From assembly GCA_004555855.1 (NCBI GenBank), contig SFJQ01000006.1:1-33381 (forward strand): DNA of 33,381 nt, read 5' to 3'. Origin of the DNA: [Eubacterium] saphenum. GTDB taxonomy: Bacteria > Bacillota > Clostridia > Oscillospirales > Ruminococcaceae. The notes below the pieces were generated by a model. The model did no database searches, was not told the DNA's origin, and saw nothing but the letters and a program-made list of their open reading frames with translations. Numbering within the stretch: position 1 is the stretch's first letter; each line of letters begins with the position of its first letter. Made by a program: the position numbers and the translations under genes. This document shows positions 1 to 7,028 of the stretch, in pieces.

Positions 1-140
1 ATCAGCACAAATTAACGGAAAAACAGGATAATATAGCGCAAATTAAAGGGAAATCGCATAGCTTTTTCCAGATAAAAGCGAGGATAAAATCGGCGATTTT
101 GCAGAAAATATGAGCGTAAACTTTCAAAAGGAGTGATTAT

Positions 141-308
141 ATGACACGACAGACGTCAAGCGTTATCAAGGGCGCAGCCGCGGGAGTTATCGCGGGAAGT
201 GCGGCTTTTATGGCGGTCAGAATGTTCACGGGCGGAAGTCACCGTGCCGGAAAAACCGCGAAGAAAGCGGTAAAGGTTATCGAAAATCTCGTGGATTCGA
301 TGATGTAA
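141..308 (+). CDS. Small 55-aa protein of unknown function
   Basis: This is a short complete reading frame from ATG to TAA. It has a good ribosome-binding site (AAAGGAG at 127-133, 7 bases before the ATG) and is followed at once by a strong hairpin terminator, so it looks like a real one-gene transcript. The protein starts MTRQTSSVIKG, has an Ala/Gly-rich hydrophobic stretch at about residues 11-28 that could form one membrane segment, and then a basic part (RAGKTAKKAVKV) ending in an amphipathic helix. The pattern of a short hydrophobic anchor plus a basic helix resembles small YtxH-like proteins, but I do not recognise a family. No function is assigned. The 140 bases upstream hold no clear gene or consensus promoter. 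Confidence 0.6.
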   Translation: MTRQTSSVIKGAAAGVIAGSAAFMAVRMFTGGSHRAGKTAKKAVKVIENLVDSMM

Positions 309-324
309 GCTCGGGATTTTCACA

Positions 325-366
325 AAAATGCGCCGTTTCAAAATCGCGAAACGGCGCTGTTTTTAT
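325..366. terminator. Bidirectional intrinsic terminator
   Basis: A perfect 10-bp stem (GCGCCGTTTC at 330-339 with GAAACGGCGC at 348-357) and an 8-base loop is followed by TGTTTTTAT on the plus strand and by ATTTTTG on the minus strand. It can end the 55-aa gene from the left and the symporter transcript from the right. Confidence 0.85.
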
Positions 367-496
367 CTGTCAAGCTGCGCGAAAACCGCGAACAAATTCG
401 GGATTGCCATCAGCCCGTTCAGCATATCGGCAATACCCCACGCAAGCCCCATATTCGCCGTGAAGGCGATGAGGAACGGCGCGGATTTGCGGTAAT
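363..496 (-). pseudogene. Decayed duplicate of the AGCS symporter C-terminus
   Basis: Read on the minus strand, this stretch encodes a second, shortened version of the end of the adjacent symporter, finishing NLFAVFAQLDR and a TAA stop at 363-365. It is shifted by one frame relative to the symporter stop at 497-499 and has no start of its own. Bases 377-428 are identical to 532-583 inside the symporter. Compared with the intact tail it lacks 21 bp (seven codons), matching a deletion between two copies of GCGCGAAAAC present at 511-520 and 532-541, and it also lacks about 24 bp (eight codons) of the last membrane segment. A few substitutions have accumulated. It is best explained as the remnant of a tandem duplicate gene or of a partial duplication. 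It is not expected to make a protein. Confidence 0.8.
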
Positions 497-2056
497 CTAT
501 TCTTCAAGCTGCGCGAAAACTTCTTTCCTCAGCGCGAAAACCGCGAACAAATTCGGGATTGCCATCAGCCCGTTCAGCATATCCGCAACTCCCCACGCAA
601 GCCCCATATTCACAGCTGCGCCGACTATCGAAAACGCTGTGAAGGCGATGAGGAACGGCTTTCTTATGCGGTTTCCGAAGATGTAGCACGCCGCCTCGCT
701 TCCGAAATACGACCAGCCGATGACCGTTGAAAACGCGAACATCGCCACCAGTACCGCCAAAACTCCGCCAGCCCAGTCGCCGAACTCGGATTTGAACGCG
801 ATTGACGCAAGCCCCGAACCCGAAACCGGCTCGATAACCGCGCCCACGATTTTCCCGCCCTCGGAAACGCCCGTGATTTGCATAACGTTTGAATAGGGCG
901 CAAAATCGGGCAGCTGCGCTTCGATTTCCTCGCCGTGAACCCCGAAACAGCGGATTTTCCCGCCGCTTTGCTTGCCGTCCGTGATGATTTCATCGCGCTC
1001 GTTGAGCCGAAAATACTGCGTTTCCTCGGTCACCGAGCTTAAAACCGCGTCCTTTTCGGGGAGCTTGCACCCGCTTGTCAGCAGCACCGCCGCCGTTAAT
1101 CCGCACATTATAATAGTGTCGAAAAATACCTCGAAAATGCTCCACATACCGCAGATTTTCGCGCTTTTCATATCGCTTGCCGTGTGCGCGAAAACCGATG
1201 TGCCAAGCCCCGCTTCGTTTGAGAACGCGCCGCGCTTGAAACCCATCGATACCGCAGTTTTCACGGCTGCTCCGAAAATCCCGCCGCCGACTGCCGAAAA
1301 ACCGAACGCCGACCGGAAAATCTCCCCGAAAACCTCCGGCAAACGCGCCGCATTCGCGATGAGGATATACAGAGCGCCGATGATGTAAAAGCCCGACATT
1401 ACCGGCACGATTTTCGCGGAGAATGCGGCTATCCTTTTCACGCCGCCGAAAACCACGACAGCCGCCAGCGCTGCCAGTAAAAATCCCGTCACGAGCGGCG
1501 GCACACCGAAACCGATTTTCAGCGCCTCGGAAGCCGAGTTCATCTGCGCGGCGTTGCCCATACCGAACCCCGCCAGCACGCAAAGTCCCGAGTAAATCAG
1601 CGAAAGCGGCTTTGCAAGGCGCTTTGTGGAGCGCTTTTTCTCAAGTCCACCGCGGATATAGTACATCGCGCCGCCGTGAAAAGCTCCGTCTTTGCCGCGT
1701 TTTCGGTAGAGAAACCCGAGCGCGTTTTCGGCAAAACCCGTCATCATACCGAAAACCGCGCAAATCCACATCCAGAAAACCGCGCCCGCGCCGCCGATTG
1801 CCAGAGCCGAGCCGACGCCCGCGATGTTGCCGGTACCGAGGGTTGCCGCGAGTGCCTGACACATCGAGCGAAACGGGGAAGTGCCACTGTCGGTGGTTTT
1901 GGAGCGCGAGAAAATCGTGGATTTCAGCACCGTTATGAATTTCCGCACCTGAAAAAACCGCGATTTCACGCTGAAATAGACGCCTGTGAACAGCATCGCG
2001 CAAAGCATCGGCGCGCCCCAGACGATTTTGTCGTTGATGAAAGAAATTATGCCCAT
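497..2056 (-). CDS. Sodium:alanine/glycine symporter (AGCS family)
   Basis: The 519-aa protein is a multi-pass inner-membrane transporter of the alanine-or-glycine:cation symporter family (AlsT/AgcS type), which couples Na+ entry to amino-acid uptake. Family hallmarks are visible: LGTGNIAGV at residues 73-81, the GAMYYI segment near 129-134, FSNEAGLG at 278-285 and FAFSTVIGWSYFG at 440-452. About ten hydrophobic segments are evident. Between the helix ending LLTSG (about 329) and GSGLASIAF (about 413) lies a roughly 80-residue polar insertion that is longer than the short loop usual here. The ATG at 2056 is preceded by GAGGGGGG, a G-rich Shine-Dalgarno sequence that also forms one arm of a hairpin. 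The actual substrate (Ala, Gly or Gln) cannot be read from the sequence. Confidence 0.93.
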   Translation of the reverse strand: MGIISFINDKIVWGAPMLCAMLFTGVYFSVKSRFFQVRKFITVLKSTIFSRSKTTDSGTSPFRSMCQALAATLGTGNIAGVGSALAIGGAGAVFWMWICAVFGMMTGFAENALGFLYRKRGKDGAFHGGAMYYIRGGLEKKRSTKRLAKPLSLIYSGLCVLAGFGMGNAAQMNSASEALKIGFGVPPLVTGFLLAALAAVVVFGGVKRIAAFSAKIVPVMSGFYIIGALYILIANAARLPEVFGEIFRSAFGFSAVGGGIFGAAVKTAVSMGFKRGAFSNEAGLGTSVFAHTASDMKSAKICGMWSIFEVFFDTIIMCGLTAAVLLTSGCKLPEKDAVLSSVTEETQYFRLNERDEIITDGKQSGGKIRCFGVHGEEIEAQLPDFAPYSNVMQITGVSEGGKIVGAVIEPVSGSGLASIAFKSEFGDWAGGVLAVLVAMFAFSTVIGWSYFGSEAACYIFGNRIRKPFLIAFTAFSIVGAAVNMGLAWGVADMLNGLMAIPNLFAVFALRKEVFAQLEE

Positions 2057-2057
2057 A

Positions 2058-2093
2058 AAAACCCCCCTCGTCCATAATATTCGGACAAGGGGG
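2058..2093 (-). terminator. Terminator-like hairpin overlapping the symporter ribosome-binding site
   Basis: On the minus strand a stem of 10 pairs out of 11 (bases 2083-2093 with 2063-2073, 9-base loop) is followed by TTTTT and then directly by the symporter ATG. It has the form of an intrinsic terminator for the upstream SLOG-protein gene, but its 3' arm contains the G-run that serves as the symporter Shine-Dalgarno. It may therefore act as a terminator, an attenuator or a translation block. Confidence 0.65.
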
Positions 2094-2102
2094 AAGTTAT
2101 GT

Positions 2103-2591
2103 TTATTTCGGCGAAACCGTGATGATTTCCTTGGCTTTGGAGCGGGCGTAGCTGATGGTGTTTGCCGTGCCGCCCTTTTGCCCGTCGAAAACCGCTATCA
2201 GCAGGTCGCAGCAGTTCACAAGCGCGCGATTTCGCTTCATCATACAGCTTTTCGTGTAGCTTTCGCTCACGCACACAACCGCCGCGCATTCACCGAGAAT
2301 TTTGTCGTAACGCCGCTTTTCCGCGTCCGTCCAACCATTTGTCTGCGTCCGGCAGGGGATTATCGCCGTGAGCTTTATGTTCGGGTAGATTTTTTTCAGC
2401 TCCAGCACGATTTCCGCACACCACATATCCGTGCCGCGCGCCATTCCGCTGAAAAAGCAGTCCGCGCCGTCCTTTATGCACTGCTCGATGACTGCCCCGA
2501 GCCTTGCTTTAAGGGCAGCGCACATCGGGTGTTCCTCGCTCGGAAACGGCATTTTTTCGGGACGATAGCCCGTGAATGATACTGAATACAT
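2103..2591 (-). CDS. SLOG-fold protein, DUF1273/YpsA-like
   Basis: The 162-aa protein matches the DUF1273 (YpsA-type) branch of the SLOG superfamily, a Rossmann-like fold that binds nucleotides or nucleotide-derived ligands. Seen in the sequence are the N-terminal VSFTGYRPEK, the FSGMARGTDMWCAE motif around residues 47-60, and the GGTANTISYAR motif near the C-terminus, which together form the ligand site. The biochemical role of this family is unsettled; in Bacillus subtilis YpsA has been linked to cell division and stress. It is the last gene of a short minus-strand run (lipoprotein, membrane protein, this gene), lies 6 bases after the preceding stop, and is followed by the hairpin at 2058-2093. 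The fold assignment is confident, the role is not. Confidence 0.85.
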   Translation of the reverse strand: MYSVSFTGYRPEKMPFPSEEHPMCAALKARLGAVIEQCIKDGADCFFSGMARGTDMWCAEIVLELKKIYPNIKLTAIIPCRTQTNGWTDAEKRRYDKILGECAAVVCVSESYTKSCMMKRNRALVNCCDLLIAVFDGQKGGTANTISYARSKAKEIITVSPK

Positions 2592-2597
2592 TTCCTG

Positions 2598-2975
2598 TCA
2601 GCCGTTTACGGGAATATTTGCGTCAAGAGCCGCTGTGGATAGAATATTGCTGATGATAATTGCCGCGAGCGCCACGTTAAACAGATTTGTTATGCCGATA
2701 TAGCTTGCTTTATAGCGCTTGTGGTCGAGATGTCCCGCAAGAAAGCCAATCCACGCCGCCGATACCGCAACCGCGATTACCAGCGCCAGAATTGCTCCGA
2801 ATGCCGTTACATCAACATTAAACGCTTTTGTGAGCAGAAATTCAAGCGTGATGTCGGTAAGCGGCACAAGCAGCAGCGGAAGCGTTGCCCAAGCCCACTG
2901 TCTGCGTTTTGTGCAGAGAAAAACCGCTATGAAAAGCACGAACATTCCTGCAATTACGACACATTCGATACCCAT
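2598..2975 (-). CDS. Small four-helix membrane protein, unknown function
   Basis: The 125-aa product is very hydrophobic, with likely membrane helices at about residues 4-20, 28-48, 56-82 and 96-115, separated by short basic turns (CTKRRQW, GHLDHKRYK) that suggest cytoplasmic loops. The ATG at 2975 has a good ribosome-binding site (AGAGGTGAG). It lies about 20 bases downstream of the DUF4358 lipoprotein gene and 6 bases before the SLOG gene, so the three are probably cotranscribed. I do not recognise a family and assign no function. Confidence 0.7.
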   Translation of the reverse strand: MGIECVVIAGMFVLFIAVFLCTKRRQWAWATLPLLLVPLTDITLEFLLTKAFNVDVTAFGAILALVIAVAVSAAWIGFLAGHLDHKRYKASYIGITNLFNVALAAIIISNILSTAALDANIPVNG

Positions 2976-2996
2976 AAGCTCACCTCTTCTTTCGGA

Positions 2997-3497
2997 TTAT
3001 TTGAGAATTTCCGCCGCCTTTTCGTTATCAGCGCAAATCGCGTAGTAAACGGTTTTCCCGTTCACATTGGCAAAGCAGTCGTCAAATTTGTACATTTCCT
3101 TAGGCGTGTAGTCTGTAAATGTATTGCGCTGCGTTTCAATTCTTTTTTCGATTGCTTCCTTGATTTTAGCGGCAGTTTCCGCGTCCTTGGCAGTCAAAAT
3201 TCCAAATTCATCGGGCTTTGCTCCCGAAGCGCAGATATAAACGCTGTATTCCTCAACCTCGTCCTCGGTTGTGCCGAACCAAAACTCCAGCTTTTGCGCG
3301 TCTATCTCAACCATTGACGGGAACTCAACCTCCCCGAGCAGCTTTTCGGTCTTTTCCTTTGCGGAAAGCGTTGTCTGGGAAACGCTGCTTGTGGAAGTAT
3401 CGGAAGTGCTGCCCGAAGAGCTTCCCGATGAAGAATTGCAGCCGCAAAGTCCGCACACGAGCGCCGCTGTAATTACCGATAAAAGTATCTTTTTCAT
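2997..3497 (-). CDS. DUF4358 lipoprotein
   Basis: The 166-aa protein begins with a type II signal peptide: MKKILLSVITAALVCG followed by the lipobox LCGC with the modified Cys at residue 20. A Ser/Thr-rich linker follows to about residue 45, then a globular domain with the DUF4358 pattern (VEIDAQKLEFWFGTTEDEVEEYSV, then a region matching AxEIGILTAKD-type segments, ending NGKTVYYAICADNEKAAEIL). It should sit on the outer face of the membrane. The molecular function of DUF4358 is unknown; in Clostridia it is often found near SGNH-type hydrolases, and here the upstream gene is indeed an SGNH hydrolase, 18 bases away. Confidence 0.82.
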   Translation of the reverse strand: MKKILLSVITAALVCGLCGCNSSSGSSSGSTSDTSTSSVSQTTLSAKEKTEKLLGEVEFPSMVEIDAQKLEFWFGTTEDEVEEYSVYICASGAKPDEFGILTAKDAETAAKIKEAIEKRIETQRNTFTDYTPKEMYKFDDCFANVNGKTVYYAICADNEKAAEILK

Positions 3498-3515
3498 TTT
3501 GTTTCTCCTGTTCTT

Positions 3516-4415
3516 TTACATTATTCTTTGAAGCTCCGACAACAGAACCGCGTAGGTTCTCCCCTTAAAGTGCATTCCGTCAATCTCGGCGAAATCCTCA
3601 AGGAAATAGCCGTCATCATCGCTTATTATACTGTACAAATCGCAATATTTGAGCCCAAGCTCCGAGCACATACTCTTGATGTACCTGTTCACCTCGCGAA
3701 CCTCGCTGTTGTCGATATTCGGGTAATCGGTAACGCGCGCAGTCGGCGTAACCGAAATGCAGCAGATATCCGCGTCGGGACAAACGTCAATCAGCTTTTC
3801 GACAAGCTCGCGATAGCTGCTTTCAAGACCGCTGTGGCTTCCGGACATCGCGTTGCTGCCGAGCATAATGAAAATGCGCTTCGGCTGCTTTTGCGCGGCG
3901 TATTCGACAGCCGTCATACCCTTGTCGTCAAGCGTTTTTGTCATCGCCCCGTAAGGCGTCATTCCGACAGCCGCCGCGACCTGTGACATATCGAGATAAC
4001 CCGGATAGAGGTAAAGTCCCGTGAAAATGCTGTCGCCGATAAACAAATCGTCCTCGAAGAAACTCAAATCAAACGTTTCGCTCCAATAAATCTCCGAGCT
4101 TGTCGAACTGCTTTCCGTGCTGCTCCGGCTGCTCTCCGTGCCTGAATCGGACGAGCTTTCCGTACTCGTGCTGCTTGTGAAAACAATATCCTCGGAGCTG
4201 CTTGTTGAAGAAACCGAGCCGCTTGACGTATCAATCATCGAAAAACTGCTTGTTGACGAAGAATTTTTCGAGTCATCGGAAACGTTTGAAAACAGCACTA
4301 TGAAAACGCCCGCGCAAAGCCCCAGAAGCACGATTATCATCAGTATGTAAATCACGACAATCGAGCGCGGAATCTTTGGCATATTCTTTCTTCCCCGATT
4401 ATTTGGGTTTGCCAT
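3516..4415 (-). CDS. Membrane-anchored SGNH/GDSL hydrolase
   Basis: The 299-aa protein has a basic N-terminus (MANPNNRGRKNMPKIPR), one membrane helix at about 19-42, a long Ser/Thr-rich linker (about 50-108), and an extracellular SGNH-hydrolase domain. The nucleophile block is FIGDSIFTG (Ser129), block III is MLGSNAMSG, and the end has the Asp-x-x-His pair in EIDGMHFKG. Such enzymes remove or transfer acyl groups on cell-wall sugars and polysaccharides. An in-frame ATG exists 63 bases upstream (4478), but the promoter at 4450-4478 would overlap it, so the ATG at 4415 is preferred, with an AAAGGGGG-type ribosome-binding site. Substrate unknown. The serine linker implies display across the peptidoglycan. 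Confidence 0.85.
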   Translation of the reverse strand: MANPNNRGRKNMPKIPRSIVVIYILMIIVLLGLCAGVFIVLFSNVSDDSKNSSSTSSFSMIDTSSGSVSSTSSSEDIVFTSSTSTESSSDSGTESSRSSTESSSTSSEIYWSETFDLSFFEDDLFIGDSIFTGLYLYPGYLDMSQVAAAVGMTPYGAMTKTLDDKGMTAVEYAAQKQPKRIFIMLGSNAMSGSHSGLESSYRELVEKLIDVCPDADICCISVTPTARVTDYPNIDNSEVREVNRYIKSMCSELGLKYCDLYSIISDDDGYFLEDFAEIDGMHFKGRTYAVLLSELQRIM

Positions 4416-4449
4416 TTTTCTCTGATTTCCCCCTTTATTTAATATTCCT

Positions 4450-4478
4450 ATTGTAACATATTCTTGCCGAAAAATCAA
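4450..4478 (-). promoter_or_regulatory. Sigma-A promoter of the SGNH hydrolase run
   Basis: On the minus strand TTGATT (4473-4478) and TACAAT (4450-4455) are separated by exactly 17 bases in an AT-rich stretch. It would transcribe the SGNH hydrolase, DUF4358 lipoprotein, small membrane protein and SLOG genes. Confidence 0.75.
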
Positions 4479-4526
4479 GCAATTTTACTAAAAAAATTAT
4501 TACATTTTTATTACAAATACCAAAAA

Positions 4527-5156
4527 TCAGCGAAACTCCTCGCCGTTTTGGGCGAAAATTCTCGTTCTGGTGATTTTCAGTCGGCTGATTTTCTCGCCCG
4601 AGAATTTCTCATACGCTTCAAAAAGCAGCGCGGGATTTAGATTAAACTCGTTTCCCGCAGGCAGCCGAACTGTGATTACATCGCCGATTTCGAGCTTTTT
4701 GATATTCGGCTTGAGGTCGATTTCGGATACGCCCTTTTTCGTCTTTTTCTCAACGAGAATTTTCTCGCTTTGTGCAAATTCCGCGAATTTTTCTCGGGAA
4801 ACATCGGCTTCGATTTCGTACTCCGCTTCAACAATGTCGGTGTTTTTCATCACGGGCACGGCGGTTTCGGTTATCCGCAAATCAAGCGGGAGCGAAGCGT
4901 TAAGCCGCGCGGTGACTTCTTCGGGGGAAATCTCCTCAATAAGCCGAAAGTCCGCAGCCTCGCGCAAGCCCTCCTGTCCGAGCGACAGCGGCAGCATAAA
5001 CTGAATGTATAGATGCGGGTTGAAGCCCTCGGTGTACCACACGGGGAGCTTTGATTTTATAATCGCGCGCTGAAAAACGCGGTACAAATCAAGGTGCGAG
5101 ATATATTTTGCGCGGTCGGTTTTGCTGAAAAACACGCGCGTGTTTACGTTTGGCAT
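4527..5156 (-). CDS. TIGR03936/DUF2344 radical-SAM-associated protein
   Basis: The 209-aa protein is a DUF2344 member (TIGR03936). Typical features are the N-terminal RVFFSKTDRAKYISHLDLYRVFQRA and the segment WYTEGFNPHLYIQFMLPLSLGQEG. Members almost always accompany a TIGR03960 B12-binding/radical-SAM protein, either fused or adjacent, as here where that gene ends 11 bases upstream. The pair is conserved across Firmicutes, often near ribonuclease G and rplU, and is suspected to act in RNA or ribosome modification, but its reaction is not established. It is the last gene of the tepA-ftsK run; the roughly 50 bases after it are AT-rich with no clear terminator. Confidence 0.88.
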   Translation of the reverse strand: MPNVNTRVFFSKTDRAKYISHLDLYRVFQRAIIKSKLPVWYTEGFNPHLYIQFMLPLSLGQEGLREAADFRLIEEISPEEVTARLNASLPLDLRITETAVPVMKNTDIVEAEYEIEADVSREKFAEFAQSEKILVEKKTKKGVSEIDLKPNIKKLEIGDVITVRLPAGNEFNLNPALLFEAYEKFSGEKISRLKITRTRIFAQNGEEFR

Positions 5157-5167
5157 TTCGCTTCACC

Positions 5168-7027
5168 TCAAATCTTTTTGCAGCATTCGCCGCCGATATT
5201 CCTGATAACACCGCAGTTTGAGCATTTTTCACGGCAATTCGGCGTGGTAATTTCAGCGTGAGCGCGCTTGTTTTCCTCAACGAAAAATTCGTGAGAAACG
5301 AGCATATTTATATGGCTCCACGGCGCGGTTTCCTCATAGGAACGCTGTCTGTTCGCGTAAAACTCCATCGAAAGCCCGCACTCCGCGAACGCTTCTTTCC
5401 AGTTGTCGAAATTGAAATACTCGTCCCAGCCGTCCAGCACGCAGCCCTTTTTCCACGCGAGATAAATCGCTTTTCCCACGCGTCTGTCGCCTCTCGCCAA
5501 GACCGCTTCCAGCAGCGAAACGTCATATTTCGACCACGAAATGCTGATTTTCTTGTCGGCACAGATTTCGGTCATCAGCTTTTGCTTGCGCTTGATTTCC
5601 GCTTCGCTTGCCTGCGGTTCAAATTCAAACGGCGTGAACGGCTTCGGGATAAACGTTGACAGCGAAATGGAAACGCTCGGCGATTTGCCTTTTTTGCGGT
5701 TCGGGTTTTGGTAAAACTCGTCGATAACCGCCTTCGCAAGCGTGTAAATTCCGCGGATATCGTCATCGGTTTCGGTGGGAAGACCGAGCATAAAGTACAG
5801 CTTAATCGATGTGTAGCCGCCCTCGAAGGCAATTTTCGCGCTGCTTAAAACATCGCTTTCCTTGATATTTTTGTTGATGACATCGCGCAGTCGCTGAGTT
5901 CCCGCTTCGGGCGCAAAGGTAAGTCCGCTTTTGCGAACCGATGAGATTTCCTCGAAGATTTTCTCGCTGAAACGGTCAACGCGCAGCGACGGGAGCGACA
6001 GATTTATGCGGTTTTTCGAGGTGTACGCCGTGAGCGTTCCGAGCAAGCCCTCGATGTCCGAGAAATCGCTTGTGGAAAGGGAAGAAAGCGATACTTCATC
6101 GTAGCCCGTGTTCTCGCAGAGCGCTTTTGTCTGACTGAGAACCGTTTCGGTTTTTTTCTCGCGGAACGGTCGGTAGATGAACCCCGCCTGACAGAAACGG
6201 CAGCCGCGAATACACCCGCGAAGCACCTCGACAACAGCGCGGTTGTGGACGATATCGGTGAACGGAACGACAAAATTCTCGGGCGAATAAACGCTGTCAA
6301 AGTCCTTGATAATGCGCTTTTTCACCTGCTCGGGCGCGGGACTTTTCGCCGTGATTTTCTGCACGGTGCCGTCCTCGTTGTAAGAAACGTCATAGAGCGA
6401 CGGAACGTAAATTCCCTCGATTTGCGCGGCTTTTTCGAGAAACTCGGCTTTTGTCGCGCCGTTTTTCTTGCACTCCTCCATAAGCCGCATCAGCTCAAGG
6501 TTCATCTCCTCGCCCTCGCCGACTGCAAACAAATCGAAGAAATCACAAAGCGGCTCGGCGTTGCACACGCAAGGTCCGCCCCCTATTATAATAGGAGTAA
6601 GCGCGGTGCGTTCGCTTGCGAGGACGGGAACTCCCGCCAAATCCAGCATCTCGAGGATTGTCGTGTAGCACAACTCATACTGTATCGTAAAGCCGATAAA
6701 ATCGAAATCCTTGATAGGGTCAAGGCTCTCCAGCGCGTAGAGCGGGATATTTCTCTCGCGCATTTTCTGCTCCATATCGGGAAGCGGCATAAAAACGCGC
6801 TCGCACCAGTAGTTCGGCACGCGGTTTTTCAGCCCGTAGAGGATTTTCATTCCGAGGTGCGACATACCGATTTCGTAGGTGTCGGGGAAGCAGAACGCAA
6901 ACCTCACGTCAACGTTTTCCTTGTCCTTGTACACGCTTCCGCTTTCGCCGCCGATATAGCGTGACGGTTTCTGCACGTCAAGCAAAAACTCGTCCAGTTT
7001 CTTCATCATTTCATCGTTTCTGTACAT
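5168..7027 (-). CDS. TIGR03960 B12-binding-domain/radical SAM protein
   Basis: The 619-aa protein has an N-terminal cobalamin-binding-like Rossmann domain (about residues 40-200, including YEIGMSHLGMKILYGL and IIGGGPCVCN) followed by a radical-SAM TIM barrel whose iron-sulfur motif is RGCIRGCRFCQ, giving the Cys-x3-Cys-x2-Cys set C272, C276 and C279. The C-terminus carries further cysteines (NCREKCSNCGVIRNIGGECC), probably a second metal site. It is the usual partner of the DUF2344 protein encoded just downstream. The substrate is unknown; a role in modifying RNA or a ribosome-associated target is inferred from conserved gene neighbourhoods. It starts 1 base after the ftsK stop, so the two are cotranscribed and perhaps translationally coupled. 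Confidence 0.9.
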   Translation of the reverse strand: MYRNDEMMKKLDEFLLDVQKPSRYIGGESGSVYKDKENVDVRFAFCFPDTYEIGMSHLGMKILYGLKNRVPNYWCERVFMPLPDMEQKMRERNIPLYALESLDPIKDFDFIGFTIQYELCYTTILEMLDLAGVPVLASERTALTPIIIGGGPCVCNAEPLCDFFDLFAVGEGEEMNLELMRLMEECKKNGATKAEFLEKAAQIEGIYVPSLYDVSYNEDGTVQKITAKSPAPEQVKKRIIKDFDSVYSPENFVVPFTDIVHNRAVVEVLRGCIRGCRFCQAGFIYRPFREKKTETVLSQTKALCENTGYDEVSLSSLSTSDFSDIEGLLGTLTAYTSKNRINLSLPSLRVDRFSEKIFEEISSVRKSGLTFAPEAGTQRLRDVINKNIKESDVLSSAKIAFEGGYTSIKLYFMLGLPTETDDDIRGIYTLAKAVIDEFYQNPNRKKGKSPSVSISLSTFIPKPFTPFEFEPQASEAEIKRKQKLMTEICADKKISISWSKYDVSLLEAVLARGDRRVGKAIYLAWKKGCVLDGWDEYFNFDNWKEAFAECGLSMEFYANRQRSYEETAPWSHINMLVSHEFFVEENKRAHAEITTPNCREKCSNCGVIRNIGGECCKKI

Positions 7028-7028
7028 T

